This document shows positions 9,840-20,130 of a stretch of DNA of 64,000 bases, in pieces. Source of the DNA: Capra hircus (Eukaryota; Chordata; Mammalia; Artiodactyla; Bovidae); assembly GCF_001704415.2 (NCBI RefSeq), contig NC_030822.1, positions 57,033,345-57,097,344 of the forward strand, given 5' to 3'. The position numbers and the translations under genes are program-made. Numbering within the stretch: position 1 is the stretch's first letter; each line of letters starts with the position of its first letter. Under the pieces are notes generated by a model. That model ran no database searches. It had not been told where the DNA came from and worked only from the letters and a program-made list of their open reading frames with translations.

Positions 9840-12059
9840 CCTTGTCTGCCATGAGATAAACTCTCTGGGCTTATCACTGCGGATCCCTCTGCCCTCTCAC
9901 CGTCTATAGATTCTCCCTCTGGTCGCTGACACCTGTGCTCCAGCTCTGGGACTCACAGGTTTGCCTCACATCTTCTTGTTGCTGTTTACTTGGGTGCAGC
10001 TTCTCTGATACCCCCATCCTGTCTCAGAGGTCTGGAAGGATGACTGTAAACAGTGGGCAGAATACACTGGCTAATTTCCTTCCCACCTAGGGAGACCCAT
10101 CATTGGACTGCCGTTCCGCCCTCATTTGGAATCTAAACATTTTCTCCTTGGCTCTATTTCCCCTCGAGGTGTCCATTAGTTTGTAATGGTCACACTTCAT
10201 CACCGTCTCATTTATTCATGGCCTGCCTCCTCAGGACCACTCTGTCCTCTGATATATTTGATGAAACTCTTATTTTCCTTAACTCCTCTCCAAACTATTA
10301 ACTCAGCCAGGATTTTTGCCAACCTTATCTTCTCCCAGCAGTCTTAACTGATGCAGCCAATTTTTTTGCCCTCTTCCCTCTCATCTCCTCCATTTCCAGG
10401 ACAGATGTTTCCTCCTCTTATTAATTATCACAAATACCCAAATAAAACCTAAATATAGACTAACTTATTTTCTCTTCCCTATCAAGAGGAATTAAAGTAC
10501 TGCTCCCCGTTCCTTCCTGTTACTAAGAAAATCCCTGGGTAGAAAAATAAAAATAAAAACACTGAAATTACCCATTTATTTAATTACAAGGCACTTGCTT
10601 TCATAAGCCACATTTTCACTGCTGAGAAGATTCTGATTTGGCAACAAAAGGCGAAAGCTATTTCTAGTGAGAGCGGCAAGGAGTCGACGTTAGCAGTGCA
10701 ACAGTGTGAAGCGAGCATGGGGAGCCGCTTTAATGGCTCTCTACCTTTGAGGGAGGGGCAGCCAGGAGGAGCGGGGCAGGCTTGGGAAGGCGCAGCCAGG
10801 GAGAGATGGATAAAGTAAAAGCAGAACATCAAGGCACGATACAAAATGTCAGGAAGGGAGAGAACAACAAAAAGAAACTTGAGGCAGGATGTAGAGGCAA
10901 GGAAGAGATGTAGGAAGTAAATGATGCAAAGTGGTAATGGGCAGAAAAAGAGACCTGGAAAGAGAAAAATGAAGGTTCCAAGGCAAGTTCATTAAAAGTT
11001 GGTCACATTTTGCTGGGTACAGTGGCTGTGATTCAGGTCATTGTCCTCTGACAGTAAAGGCAATTTTAGGGCTTATCTGTGGCCATCTATCGTTAGGAAT
11101 CTCAGAGATAAACATACAAATGCAAGTATTGTTTGATACTTTTCTAACATGATAGCTTTTTGTTAAAGTAGGAATGTGTATGAGATTGGTAGTCTCTTTT
11201 AGAGGTAAATGAATAAGAATAATATAAACAGAAGCAAGACTTAAGAAATTGAATGACCTAGGTACAGTTGAGATGCTGTAGCCAATTTAACTTTGGATTT
11301 GATTAGTCTTCAGTTTTGCTATGTTTTCTGAAAAGATAGACCCCAAATTGGCTTTTTTAGGCAGTAAAGAGGAGATCTAGAACCTAGGCTGGAAGCAGTT
11401 ACTTTAAATGAGCTGTCTAGCTCTGAGGGCCTCAGAACCTCATGTGAAACTTGATTGTTTTAGTATTAAAATCTTTCATCACAGTATTACAATATGAACA
11501 TTATCTAAACCTAAGTTCATGGATGTTATCTAATAAAGTGGCTGGAATAAAATGTCTTCTCTGTCTCCAGCTCACTTGAAAGGTTCATAGGATTCATTCA
11601 TCTCTGAAATGGTAAATAGATTTCATCTCAAGAGTAAACGCCGGTGAAGGTGCCAAGGAGCTTTGCTGAGAAGGGATGTGTTAAGAATGAGTGTGTGTTT
11701 GAACAGAAAGGATGCTGAGCCTGACTAACTCTGTGTGCCATTCACGTGGGAGGGGGTGATGGCGAGATGCTTATAATGAACTAACCAAGGGCCTCTTGGC
11801 CTGACAGGAGCTTCCTCGCGAACCCTTGTTTAAGTATCAGTTTGAGATGTGGGAGGCTGTGCTCATCCTCGGTAAGCCTGAGAGGAGAGAAAAATAGAAG
11901 TATATGGGGACTAGCCAGAAGAAACAAGCTAAGCCGCCTCCTAGTTTGCACTGCACTCATTTCATCTTTGTAATTTCACATGGTTTATCTTCAGGAGCAG
12001 TTATAGCAGGAAAAGAGGAAGGAACAATAAGTTTTATTCATTTCTATTAACATTAAGGT
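9840..12059. other. Unassigned 2.2-kb stretch
   Basis: No gene recognised. The pyrimidine-rich part near 10220-10400 could be a very old L2 but is too diverged to call. The segment at 10560-10700 looks like non-repetitive DNA with a homeodomain-type core (TTTAATTACAAG) and is noted as a possible conserved element. Confidence 0.4.
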
Positions 12060-12072
12060 AGTGACGACTATA

Positions 12073-12271
12073 GGCTTCCCTAGTGGCTCAGCAGTAAAGA
12101 ATCCCCCTGCCAATGCAAGAGAAATGGGTTTGATCCCTGGGTCAGGAAGATCCCCTGGAGAAGGAAATGGCAACCCACTCCAGTATTCTTGCCTGGAGAA
12201 TCCCATGGACAGAGGAGGCTGGAGGGGGTTGCAAAAGAGTCAGGCATGACCCTTAGTGACTAAACAACAAC
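12073..12271 (+). mobile_element. Bov-tA SINE, full length
   Basis: Typical tRNA-derived ruminant SINE: 'ggcttccctagtggctcag', 'gatccctgggtcaggaagat', 'ggcaacccactccagtattc', then the BovB-like 3' end and an (AAC)-type tail. The TSD is visible: 'agtgacgactata' at 12060-12072 and 'agtgactactata' at 12272-12284. It was mobilised in trans by BovB, whose 3' end it shares. Confidence 0.93.
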
Positions 12272-12280
12272 AGTGACTAC

Positions 12281-12425
12281 TATAAGCCAAGCACTTGGGA
12301 TACAGTGACTAGTATGACATTATCCAGTTCTCATAGAACTGACAGTCTAGCTGGGTGGGCAGGGAGATCAGTCAGATGGAGAATTATTTTAATAAATTAT
12401 GAGTCATGCAATAGTGAATGCCAGT
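12281..12425 (-). mobile_element. L2 3'-end fragment
   Basis: Reverse-oriented L2 terminus: 'ccaagcacttgggatacagtg', 'ctcatagaactgacagtcta', matching 'ccaggcactggggatacag ... ctcatggagcttacagtct'. Diverged. Confidence 0.6.
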
Positions 12426-12431
12426 CTTCTA

Positions 12432-12955
12432 CATAAAACCTTTCTATGACCTCTTGCTTCCTGCCTAAAGGGGAAATTTCTTACTGTGGCACACAGATTC
12501 CTGTTCACATGGATTTCATTGACCTCTTCACCTTTCTCTCTGAATTCTGTGCTTCATCTGCACTGAACTACTCCCAGTTTCTCAAACAAATCATAAATCA
12601 TATTTCAATCACCTCCAGACTCTCGCCAGACCATCCACTCCATCTAGAACCCTCTTATCTCCTTTTCCACCCCATGCCCTGCCTGCTGTGATCACAAACT
12701 CCGGCAGCCTTCCTCCAGCAAATTTTCTTGGACTTCACTTGTCTGGGAGATGCATTCTCTTAAATGTCTTCACATCTCTTTCAGCTCTTAACCACCCTAT
12801 AGCTAGTTTGTTACCTGTCTGTTTCTGCCTACAGATTGTTTGCTCTGTGAAGGCAAGGACCATGCACACTTATTCATCTTTGTCTTCCCAGCAAGTAGCA
12901 CAACACCTGGCATAAATTAGGTTCTTAGAGGATATTTGTTAGATAAATAAACAAA
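12432..12955 (+). mobile_element. L2 3' fragment
   Basis: L2 order is visible toward the 3' end: 'cctgtctgtttctgcctaca', 'gaaggcaaggaccatgcaca', 'cagcaagtagcacaacacct' and the terminal 'gatatttgttagataaata'. The upstream 200 bases are less certain. Confidence 0.7.
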
Positions 12956-12957
12956 CA

Positions 12958-13072
12958 GGTGGTGGTGGTGATGGTTTAGTCACTAAGTCATGTCAGACTC
13001 CTGTGACCCTGTGGACGGTAGCCCACCAGGGTTCTCTGTCCATAGGATTTTCCAAGCAAAGATACTGGGAAT
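12958..13072 (-). mobile_element. Bov-tA SINE, truncated
   Basis: Reverse-strand 3' half of Bov-tA: 'gtcactaagtcatgtcagac', 'ctgtggacggtagcccacca', 'ttttccaagcaaagatactg'. A (GGT)n-like tail precedes it at 12958-12973. The tRNA-like half is missing. Confidence 0.85.
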
Positions 13073-13389
13073 TTTATACAAGTAGGTGGTTCACTATGTC
13101 TTCAGGTTACTATGGTTGGATATTGAACACAGAAAAGAGATACAAATTTATCTGAATCTCAGACAAGAGAGTTGACCATGTCTTCAACCAATTATCTTCT
13201 ACATTTTACTACAAATTTCCTTCTAACTCATTTCTTGATCCTTATTTTCAGTTTCTAAGCTGGAAGGTGATGACTAACATACATAAAACATTACCTCTCC
13301 CCTGGATATTTGAAATTAAAACTCGGTTCTGAAAGGTAAAACATCTTCAAGGGCTGATTTAATGAAGAGCAATAATAATTAATATGTGT

Positions 13390-13520
13390 GCAGAGATTTA
13401 AGATTTTCAAAAAGAGTCCATATTATTTTTATTTGCTTCTTACTATAAACTGAGATCCAGAAAGCTGAATTAGCTGCCCAAGGTCACCAAAAGAAAGAAC
13501 AGAGCCAGGAATCAAAGATG
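13390..13520 (-). mobile_element. MIR SINE fragment
   Basis: Reverse-oriented MIR: 'gagatccagaaagctgaatt', 'gctgcccaaggtcacc' and 'agagccaggaatcaaag' follow the MIR order. Confidence 0.65.
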
Positions 13521-13773
13521 GGCAGATCTTTCCAAGACATCACAACTTCCTCTAGGCAGTGAACAGAAATGTGAGAGGATAAGTCTGCCTAGTGCCATCC
13601 ACATCACACCATGTAAGTGACTTTCTCTTCTGCCTATTATGAAGCTGTTGTGAGGCTGTCTTTGGGGAGAAGATATGGCAATGACCCATCTTGAAAACTC
13701 ATGAGTGAATCCCAATCTGGGCTCAATGCTAAGCTGTTTGAGAGGATGTGGAAACTTGTACTGCAATCTTACG

Positions 13774-13890
13774 CCCTAAGATGAGTATAAGACACGCACA
13801 GGTACATGGTGGCTGGGACAGACAGTCTCCATGCCAGGGCACTATCCCAACTAGAAAAGGGTGCTTTCACTCATGGGCTGCAGTAAATGC
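13774..13890 (+). repeat. Inverted repeat arm (apparent donor copy)
   Basis: This 117-base segment is present again in reverse complement at 14163-14279. By eye there are about 11 substitutions and two single-base gaps. Here the segment sits in continuous sequence with no recognised repeat, so it is taken as the source. It starts 'ccctaagatgagtataagac' and ends 'gggctgcagtaaatgc'. Confidence 0.88.
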
Positions 13891-14045
13891 AATTGGTGGC
13901 AGATATGAACCCATGTCCTGGCGGAATGGGGATCCCTTCAGGATATTCATGCTGTCGTGGGAGTGCCGAAGCTAATTTGGGCACTGGGATCTAAAGAGAT
14001 GGGGAGTGATGGATCCAGAGTTTAATCCAAAATTGGAAACTGGGT

Positions 14046-14061
14046 ATTATTTGAATGTAAG
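14046..14061. repeat. TSD, left copy (attatttgaatgtaag)
   Basis: Perfect 16-base match to 14367-14382. It brackets the interrupted Bov-tA and fixes its ends. Confidence 0.93.
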
Positions 14062-14366
14062 TGTGTGCATGCGTGCTCTGTTGTGTCCGACTCTTTGCAG
14101 CCCCATGGGCCATAACCCATCAGCCTCCTTTGTCCTTGGTATTTTCCAGGCAAGAATACTGAGCGTTCACTCAGCCCATGAGTGAAACCACTCTTTTCTA
14201 GTTAGAATAGTGCCCTGGCATGGAAACAGTCTGTCCCTGGCCACCATGTACCTGTGCATGTCCTATACTCATCTTAGGGTTGTAATTTCTTCCTCCAGGG
14301 GAATCTTCCCAACCCAGGGATCAATTAGCAGGAGATCTCTTTACTGCTGAGCTACCCAGGAAGCCC
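14062..14366 (-). mobile_element. Bov-tA SINE interrupted by an inverted local copy
   Basis: Reverse-strand Bov-tA runs from 'ctgttgtgtccgactctttg' to 'ttttccaggcaagaatactg'. It is then broken at 14163 and resumes at about 14280 with 'ggttgtaatttcttcctcc', ending 'ctacccaggaagccc'. The intact SINE would read 'gagtgggttgccatttc' across the break, so only about two bases were lost. The perfect TSD shows a normal retrotransposition; the inner 117 bases came later. Confidence 0.92.
14163..14279 (-). repeat. Inverted repeat arm inserted inside Bov-tA
   Basis: Reverse-complement copy of 13774-13890 placed in the middle of the SINE. It has no poly-A and no TSD of its own. The arrangement fits a templated (fold-back or strand-switch) repair insertion rather than retrotransposition. 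With its partner it forms a 117-bp inverted repeat around a 272-base spacer. Confidence 0.88.
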
Positions 14367-14382
14367 ATTATTTGAATGTAAG
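14367..14382. repeat. TSD, right copy (attatttgaatgtaag)
   Basis: Partner of 14046-14061, with no mismatch. Confidence 0.93.
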
Positions 14383-15010
14383 AGATGTACTTAAATCTAA
14401 GAGACTGGGGCCAGGGAAGAAAGATAATCTACAAAGTAGGCAAGCAAAGGCTAAATGAAGGTGTCCAGGCAGGACTGTGTTGTGCTAGGATTCTCTTGGA
14501 AAGTTTAAACATTATAGCCCTGAAAGGATCCACTCTGATCTGAGCCATAGACCATTGACTGGGAAACCAGACGAGGGGCTAGAAAGCTGAACACAGAAAG
14601 AAGGCAGCCATTGCCACTGCTAATGACTCCCATCTCTAAAATCCCTAGAGTCTTTTCCTGGGGTTCCGGACACAGACTGGATCCAGCCCTTCTCCACTTC
14701 CCATTTCCATCTATTCACAAGTTGGGACGGCTTTCTCTTCCTTCCTTCAGCTCCTGGGATTGGCAACACACAAGAATTTGCCCTTCTCTCTGTCATTCAG
14801 CCTTCCCCTGCCTCCGGGAGAAAAATGCCATTGATTACAACCTTCCAAATTAAAGCTTCAGGAGACTTAAGTGAACAATTATTATCAGCTACAAAACGCC
14901 CTGAAAATTGGTTATTAGGCAGCATCTCATTGTTTACTCTGACACCGTCTCAACTACTCTGTGAACATGGAGGACTGTTCTGAGGCAGTCTGATGGGTTT
15001 CCTGAGGTTT
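14383..15010. other. Unassigned stretch
   Basis: No gene recognised. The AT-rich part at 14840-14960 contains 'gaacaattattatcagct' and 'ttggttattaggcagc' and has no repeat hallmark; it may be a conserved noncoding element. Confidence 0.4.
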
Positions 15011-15537
15011 GTTTTTTTTTTTTTTACTTTATTCTACTTTACAATACTGTATTGGTTTTGCCATACATTGACATGAATCCACCACGGGTGTACATGCGTT
15101 CCCAAACATGAACGCCCCTCCCACCTCCCTCCCCATAACATCTCTCTGGGTCATCCCCGTGCACCAGCCCCAAGCATGCTGTATCCTGCATCGGACATAG
15201 ACTGGCGATTCGATTCTTACATGATAGTATACATGTTTCAATGCCATTCTCCCAAATCATCCCACCCTCTCCCTCTCCCTCTGAGTCCAAAAGTCCACTC
15301 TACACATCTGTGTCTTTTTTGCTGTCAGGCATACAGGGTCATCATTGCCATCTTTCTATATAAATGTGTTAGTATACTGTATTGGTGTTTTTCTTTCTGG
15401 CTTACTTCACTCTGTATAATCGGCTCCAGTTTCATCCACCTCATCAGAACTGATTCGAATGTATTCTTTTTAACGGCTGAGTAATACTCCATTGTGTACA
15501 TGTACCACAGCTTTCTTATCCATTCATCTGCTGAGTT
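15011..15537 (-). mobile_element. Ruminant L1 3' end, 5'-truncated
   Basis: A poly-T start at 15011-15024 is followed by the antisense ruminant L1 3'UTR ('actgtattggttttgccata', 'catgaatccaccacgggtgt'). Then comes the antisense end of ORF2 ('ttcatccacctcatcagaac', 'gagtaatactccattgtgta', 'cttatccattcatctgctga'). It is close to consensus and so relatively young. The element stops at 'tcatctgctga'. Confidence 0.92.
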
Positions 15538-15687
15538 TTTAAGAGTTCATAGCTGAGATGAAGTTACTCTTTAGAATCCAGAGGAGTCAATTCTTTCATC
15601 CCTCTTTCAAAGTAAGTGTTAAATTAAGAAAGCAGGAGCCTGGAGAAGAAGAGAAGATGGAGATCTCCTAATTTAAAATTGCTCATG

Positions 15688-15838
15688 AATAGAGATGGTT
15701 GGATAGCATCACCAATTCAATGGACATGAACTTGGGCAAACTCCAGGAGACAGCACTACAGGGAGGCCTGGCATGCTGCAGTCCAAGGGGTCACAAAGAA
15801 TCAGACACGACTTGGCGACTGAACAACAGTAACAACAT
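15688..15838 (+). mobile_element. BovB 3' end fragment
   Basis: The last ~150 bases of BovB: 'gatggttggatagcatcacc', 'gggaggcctggcatgctgca', 'agaatcagacacgacttggc', 'gactgaacaacag'. A short possible TSD is 'catgaatag' at the left and 'catgaacag' at the right. Confidence 0.88.
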
Positions 15839-15845
15839 GAACAGA

Positions 15846-16160
15846 AATTCCCAAATATCCCTGTGTCGTGGTGGGAACATTTGGAGATCAAGTCCATCTC
15901 TATGACTACACACAGCACAGACTGCATGGCTTTTCCTGTGGTTCTTGCCATCAAACTCCTGGGTTTTACTGGATTCCTGCTGGTTTTCCCAACCTGGCTC
16001 TCCAGGTGGGATGCTGTGAGTCTCTATCAGCTTTCCAATAAGGATGAGACAGCCTAGGGGACTTCCATTGCCTCTTGCCCAGTATAGTTGGGCACAACAG
16101 TCACACCCAGCATCTTGAGTGCTCATGAAGTGCCCAAGATACTCAATCAGCTCAGTGGAC
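15846..16160. other. Unassigned stretch
   Basis: About 300 bases without a recognised gene or repeat. Overlapping open frames on both strands share no known motif. Confidence 0.4.
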
Positions 16161-16164
16161 CAAG

Positions 16165-16480
16165 GAGGTGTCTTCAGATGACACATGAAGCTGAATCTTG
16201 AAAGATATTACTCTGAGGAGAATATGGGAGAATGGTATCCAGTGGAGAAGGGGCAACAAGTGCAAAGCCAAGAAAAAGAAAGTATTCGGTGTGATGAAGC
16301 AATTAAAAGGTTTGGTGCACTCCTGAGCACAGGGCTCATAGGAGGAATAGTTGGAAATGAGGCTAGAAAAGTGGGCAGGAGGCATGACTCCATTGAGATC
16401 CCATAGGAGGGACTAAGCAGGAAGTGCTGAGTTAGGGGCTCAGAAGTAGAGTCAGGAGGCGGACAGGCATCTCAGAGCAG
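16165..16480 (-). mobile_element. L2 internal fragment (antisense)
   Basis: The antisense L2 word order is visible: 'gaagctgaatcttgaaagat', 'aggggcaacaagtgcaaagc', 'gaaatgaggctagaaaagtg', 'ggcaggaggcatgactcc'. These match 'gagctgagacctgaatga ... aacagcaagtgcaaaggc ... gagatgaggtcagagagg'. Diverged. Confidence 0.5.
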
Positions 16481-16736
16481 TCATCCCAGCAGGACGGATG
16501 CACAGAGACAGCACTTTTCAGGTGAAGTGGTGAAGGTAAAGGAGAAGGAACAGGCTCTGATTGAAATCGTCAGGGACAGAGAAGCCAGCTGGGGGTAAAT
16601 TGGAATGGAGATAGAAATTAGCATAGCTGCCCTGCAGAGAAATCCTGGGCCTGCAGAAGTGAGATATAGGGAAGCCTGGACTGAATGAAATGCCCTTAAA
16701 ATGACCTCCTTCTCTCGCCCCGATTCTGTGTTTACA

Positions 16737-16817
16737 TATTGGGTTAGCCAAAAAGTTCATTCAAATTTTCAGTCAGACAGTATGGAAAAACCGAAACGAA
16801 CTTTTTGGCCACCCGGA
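16737..16817. mobile_element. Mariner MITE (BTMAR-like), palindromic
   Basis: An ~80-base palindrome. The left arm is 'gggttagccaaaaagttcat' and the right arm 'aaacgaactttttggccacc', joined by a short middle near 16772-16782. It matches the bovine mariner terminal repeats fused into a short non-autonomous element ('ggttggccaaaaagttcgtt'). It contains no transposase. A TA target is visible on the left (16737-16738); the right boundary is degraded. Confidence 0.88.
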
Positions 16818-16849
16818 TGCATGTAAATTCTGGAGCTTAACAATCAAGA

Positions 16850-17280
16850 TTTCCCCGTCCCTAGCGCCATTCCCCATCCTCATTCCCCAAATTCCCTCTG
16901 CAGAGCAGTTCTCCCTATTTCCTCCAACACGCAACCTGGGATTTCTCATTGTAACTTACCCCCTAGAATTCCCTCTGTTCTGTCACTCCCTTAGTTTCTA
17001 CTGCTTCACCCAGGTGAAGCCACAGATAGTTCCAGAAAGCCCTCCCCAATGATTCCTGCCTCCTCCCCTCTCTCTTACTGGATTTTCTGCCGTGTCTATA
17101 GTCAGATCCACACAACACAATAAACAGTTTACTAAATATACTGCCTTATTGTTTCTCAACCAAGAAAACAATAACATTTTAGCTTGAGGGCAAGGACTTT
17201 GTCTTATATATCTTTTGCTTCGCCTGTAAATTTAGCACAAGAGAGAAAAAATTGTAGTAACCCATAAAATGCAGTTGAAT
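16850..17280 (+). mobile_element. L2 3' fragment
   Basis: The L2 3' order is visible: 'aagccctccccaatgattcc', 'ttattgtttctcaaccaaga', 'cttgagggcaaggactttgt', 'ctgtaaatttagcacaagag'. The upstream edge is uncertain. Confidence 0.6.
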
Positions 17281-17367
17281 CTATCATTAGTATCTACAAT
17301 ACAATTATTAGGGTTCTACTCAGGGTACCACAACTGAAGGCAAACTGGAGCAAAAGGTCCTATGAGG

Positions 17368-17652
17368 GCTTCCCTGGTGGCTGAGTGATAAAGGATTCCT
17401 CTGCCAACGCCGGGGACACCGATTCGATCCCTGGTCCAGAAAGATTCCACATGACACAGTGCAGCTAAGCCCATGTGCCACAGCTACTGAGTCCACCTGC
17501 CCTAGAACCCATGCTCTGCTGCAGGAGAATTCACCACAGCAAGACCCTGCATTACAACGAGAGAGTAGCCCCCACTCGCCGCCACTAGAGAAAGCCGATG
17601 AGCAGAAATCAAGACCTACTGCAGCCAAACAAATACACAAACAATGGTTTTT
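17368..17652 (+). mobile_element. CHR-type tRNA-derived SINE, long form
   Basis: It starts 'ggcttccctggtggctgag' and has a B-box-like 'gattcgatccctggtcc'. It then carries the cetartiodactyl CHR body ('acacagtgcagctaagccca', 'agtagcccccactcgccgcc', 'tactgcagccaaacaaatac'). A probable TSD is 'gtcctatgag' at 17357-17366 and 'gtcatatgag' at 17655-17664. Confidence 0.85.
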
Positions 17653-17944
17653 TAAGTCATATGAGAATGAGTTGAATCTGGAGATGTCTTGCACACTTCA
17701 AGAGAAACACGCGGGATGTGGTATTTGCAAAACTGCCATGTGATGGAGGCATTTTGGCTTGTTCTGCCTTACGAAGGTGTAGAACCAGGGCATGGGTGAA
17801 AATTATAGTTTTTAACTCCAAATAAGCAAGTGCTTTCTCAAGGTCAGAGTCGTCAAAGGGAGCAAGATGCTTCAAGTTGTGAGTTCCTCTTTTCTGGAGG
17901 CTTCCAAGCAGAAGCTTCAGAACCAATAGGAAGGAGTGTCAATG

Positions 17945-18090
17945 TAGAATAGGGGTTCAGAGCTTGGGCTTTGCTTCCTGAACTATATGATGAGGATGCC
18001 AACTTTTTCCTCACAGAATTGACATCAGGATTAAGTGAGATAAGACCTGTAACATGTTTAGCAGAGTCCATTAATGATAGCTCTTCTTAA
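17945..18090 (+). mobile_element. MIR SINE fragment
   Basis: Forward MIR: 'ggggttcagagcttgggct', 'tcaggattaagtgagataag', 'gcagagtccattaatgatag'. These fit the MIR 3' half ('ggattaaatgagttaatac ... gcacatagtaagcg'). Diverged. Confidence 0.55.
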
Positions 18091-18161
18091 TTTGAAATAA
18101 TTAATGTAGTAAGGAAATTTTCATAACAAATGGGGAGGTGTCAAATTAGATACCTTTGGGG

Positions 18162-18279
18162 ACTTCTGTGGTGACCCAGCGGTTAGGACTCTGTGCTTCT
18201 GCTGCAGGGGGCATGGGTTTGATCCCTGGTCGGGGAACTAAGATTCCCCCATGCTGAGGTACAGTTAAAAAAAAAAAAA
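18162..18279 (+). mobile_element. CHR-type SINE, short form with poly-A
   Basis: 'ggacttctgtggtgacccag', 'cggttaggactctgtgcttc' and 'gatccctggtcggggaacta' are the tRNA-Glu-like head of CHR SINEs, followed by A13. TSD: 'agatacctttgg' at about 18150-18161 and 'agatagctttgg' at about 18280-18291. Confidence 0.88.
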
Positions 18280-18291
18280 GATAGCTTTGGA

Positions 18292-19855
18292 GTGTCTCCC
18301 AAACCCAAATGTCTATGACCATAAGATAAAGAGTATTTAGTGGTGAATCTGAATTCAGAGATGGTGCACCTTCAGTGGGGGATTGGCAACATATTTCCAC
18401 TGAATGATCATTTTGGGTCCCCGAGCAACAAGGCAAGGATCCTCAGAAATACACTGGCCCTAGAGGACTGATTTGTAGCTGGGAATAGGATTATTATAGT
18501 ACAGATACAGGTAAGAAATCAGAAATCAAGGTTACCAAGTCAAAACCCTAATGTCAGCAATGGTGGGGGGTGGGGGGAGATCAGAATTCAGACTGGTAAG
18601 ATACAGATTTAAGAGCATCTAAGGGTTTAGAGGAAGACAAATGTAAAAACCAGGCAGATGGGGCTGGTGAACTCAGCAATGATTATTATGATAAAACTTC
18701 ATTCAAGCAAGAGCTGCTTCCCCCAGGACCCAATGACATATTCCCAAATGGAGTGGGGCTTGGGTACCCCTCTTTAATTTGCTGATATTCTTACTCTCCC
18801 TAGGCTTTGACCTTGACTCAGCCCCTGATTTTTGTCTCTCCCATGGCAGCACTGACATCTTGAAAGGGCGTGACACCTGCCGCTCTGCCTGAGTGACACC
18901 TACCACTCTGGGGGCACAGAGTGCTCTTCCTACGGTAGCACTTGGGTGGTCCAGTCACCCAAGACAGTGCCCCAGCGGGGTCTCATTTCAGGCCAGGGAG
19001 TGACTTAGACACATGTGCATCCTGGACCTTCCTGCCCCATGGCTGCATACAGTGGAGTATTTGGAAGAGTTGATGAGAAGACATGGGAGCCCATATCAGC
19101 TCAGTGAAATGGGAACACTGTTAACAGCCCAGGGTTTACTCCCGCCTTCTCTCACTCTTTTCTGAAGTGAAATCACCCTGTTGTCAACGCTGGGGAGGGT
19201 TAGCCTGTTTGACTGAAGCGGTAATTTGACAAGATGTGTCTTTGCTGTCATTCAAATTGTGAAATTGAGCTCTTAACATATGCTGGGTTCATTCTCCCTG
19301 CCACCTCCATCTCTTTGTGAAACTTTGCCTTCCCCTTGGAGATATGCCTCCTTAAAGATTAAGAAAAAAAAAACCCATAATCTTGGGGTCAAGAGGGCAC
19401 GAGCTTAAATCTACAATGACTCGGTGAGTTCCCAGGAGTCAAGACAAGCTTCAGTGCTGGCGGGGCCTTTCTGGGGACGGGGAGAGGCAAGAAATCAAAA
19501 CAGAGGATCACGGAGTCTGCTGGACTGTCCCCTGCCCATCTCTATAAATCAATTGCAGAGAGTTAATTCCTTGTTGAGAATGATGACTGAAAGTCTCCAA
19601 GGCCTGGCACTGGCTGGACTGGCTTGGTGAGAGACCAAGTCTGCCAAACTGTCCATCTGATCTGTCTCAAACGCCTTAAGCAGGGGATCAAAACGAGGAA
19701 AGACTCCTGTGTGCATTTCTGGCTGTAGGTGCTGCCCTGGCCACCTGAGACTCCGGACACGCATGCTGAACTTCAGACATTTTGGGAAACTGGGGCCAGC
19801 CAAAATCTGGATTGTGTACTAATACAACTTAGTGATTAGAGTATACAGTTTAAGA
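18292..19855. other. Unassigned 1.6-kb stretch
   Basis: No gene or confident repeat. The part at 19150-19280 is moderately AT-rich, lacks repeat hallmarks and might be a conserved noncoding element. Frames near 19424-19803 show no known domain. Confidence 0.4.
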
Positions 19856-20130
19856 AGATGTGGTATATATCAACATACAATGGAATTTTGCTCAGCCATT
19901 AAAAGGAATGAAATAATGGCATTTGGAACAACATAGATGGACCTGAAGATTATCATATTAAGTGAAGTAAATCAAATACGAATACTGTATGATATCTCTT
20001 ATATGTGGAGTCTAAAATGCTACATAAATGAACTTACTTAAAAAACAGAAATAGACTCACAGACATAGAAAACAAACTTATGGTTATCAGAGGGGAAGAG
20101 GGGAGAGGATAAATTAGAAGTTTGGGAGTA
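19856..20130 (+). mobile_element. Older L1, first segment (ORF2 end and 3'UTR)
   Basis: 'aagaagatgtggtatatatc', 'gctcagccattaaaaggaat' and 'gatatctcttatatgtggag' are the end of L1 ORF2 and the start of the 3'UTR. It is interrupted at 20131 by a ruminant L1, and its last 90 bases recur at 20742-20831. Confidence 0.88.
20041..20130. repeat. 90-bp direct repeat, left copy
   Basis: The segment from 'aaaaacagaaatagactca' to 'gtttgggagta' recurs at 20742-20831 at the same length. By eye there are seven differences, all transitions. The two copies exactly flank a ruminant L1 insertion. Confidence 0.88.

Noticed and set aside
9647..9877. Glu/Lys-rich and Phe/Pro-rich frames
   Set aside because: They are translations of the polypurine tract in several frames.
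12061..12249. Recurrent peptide 'GNGNPLQYSCLENPMD' as a conserved protein family
   Set aside because: It recurs in many places because it is the translation of Bov-tA SINEs.
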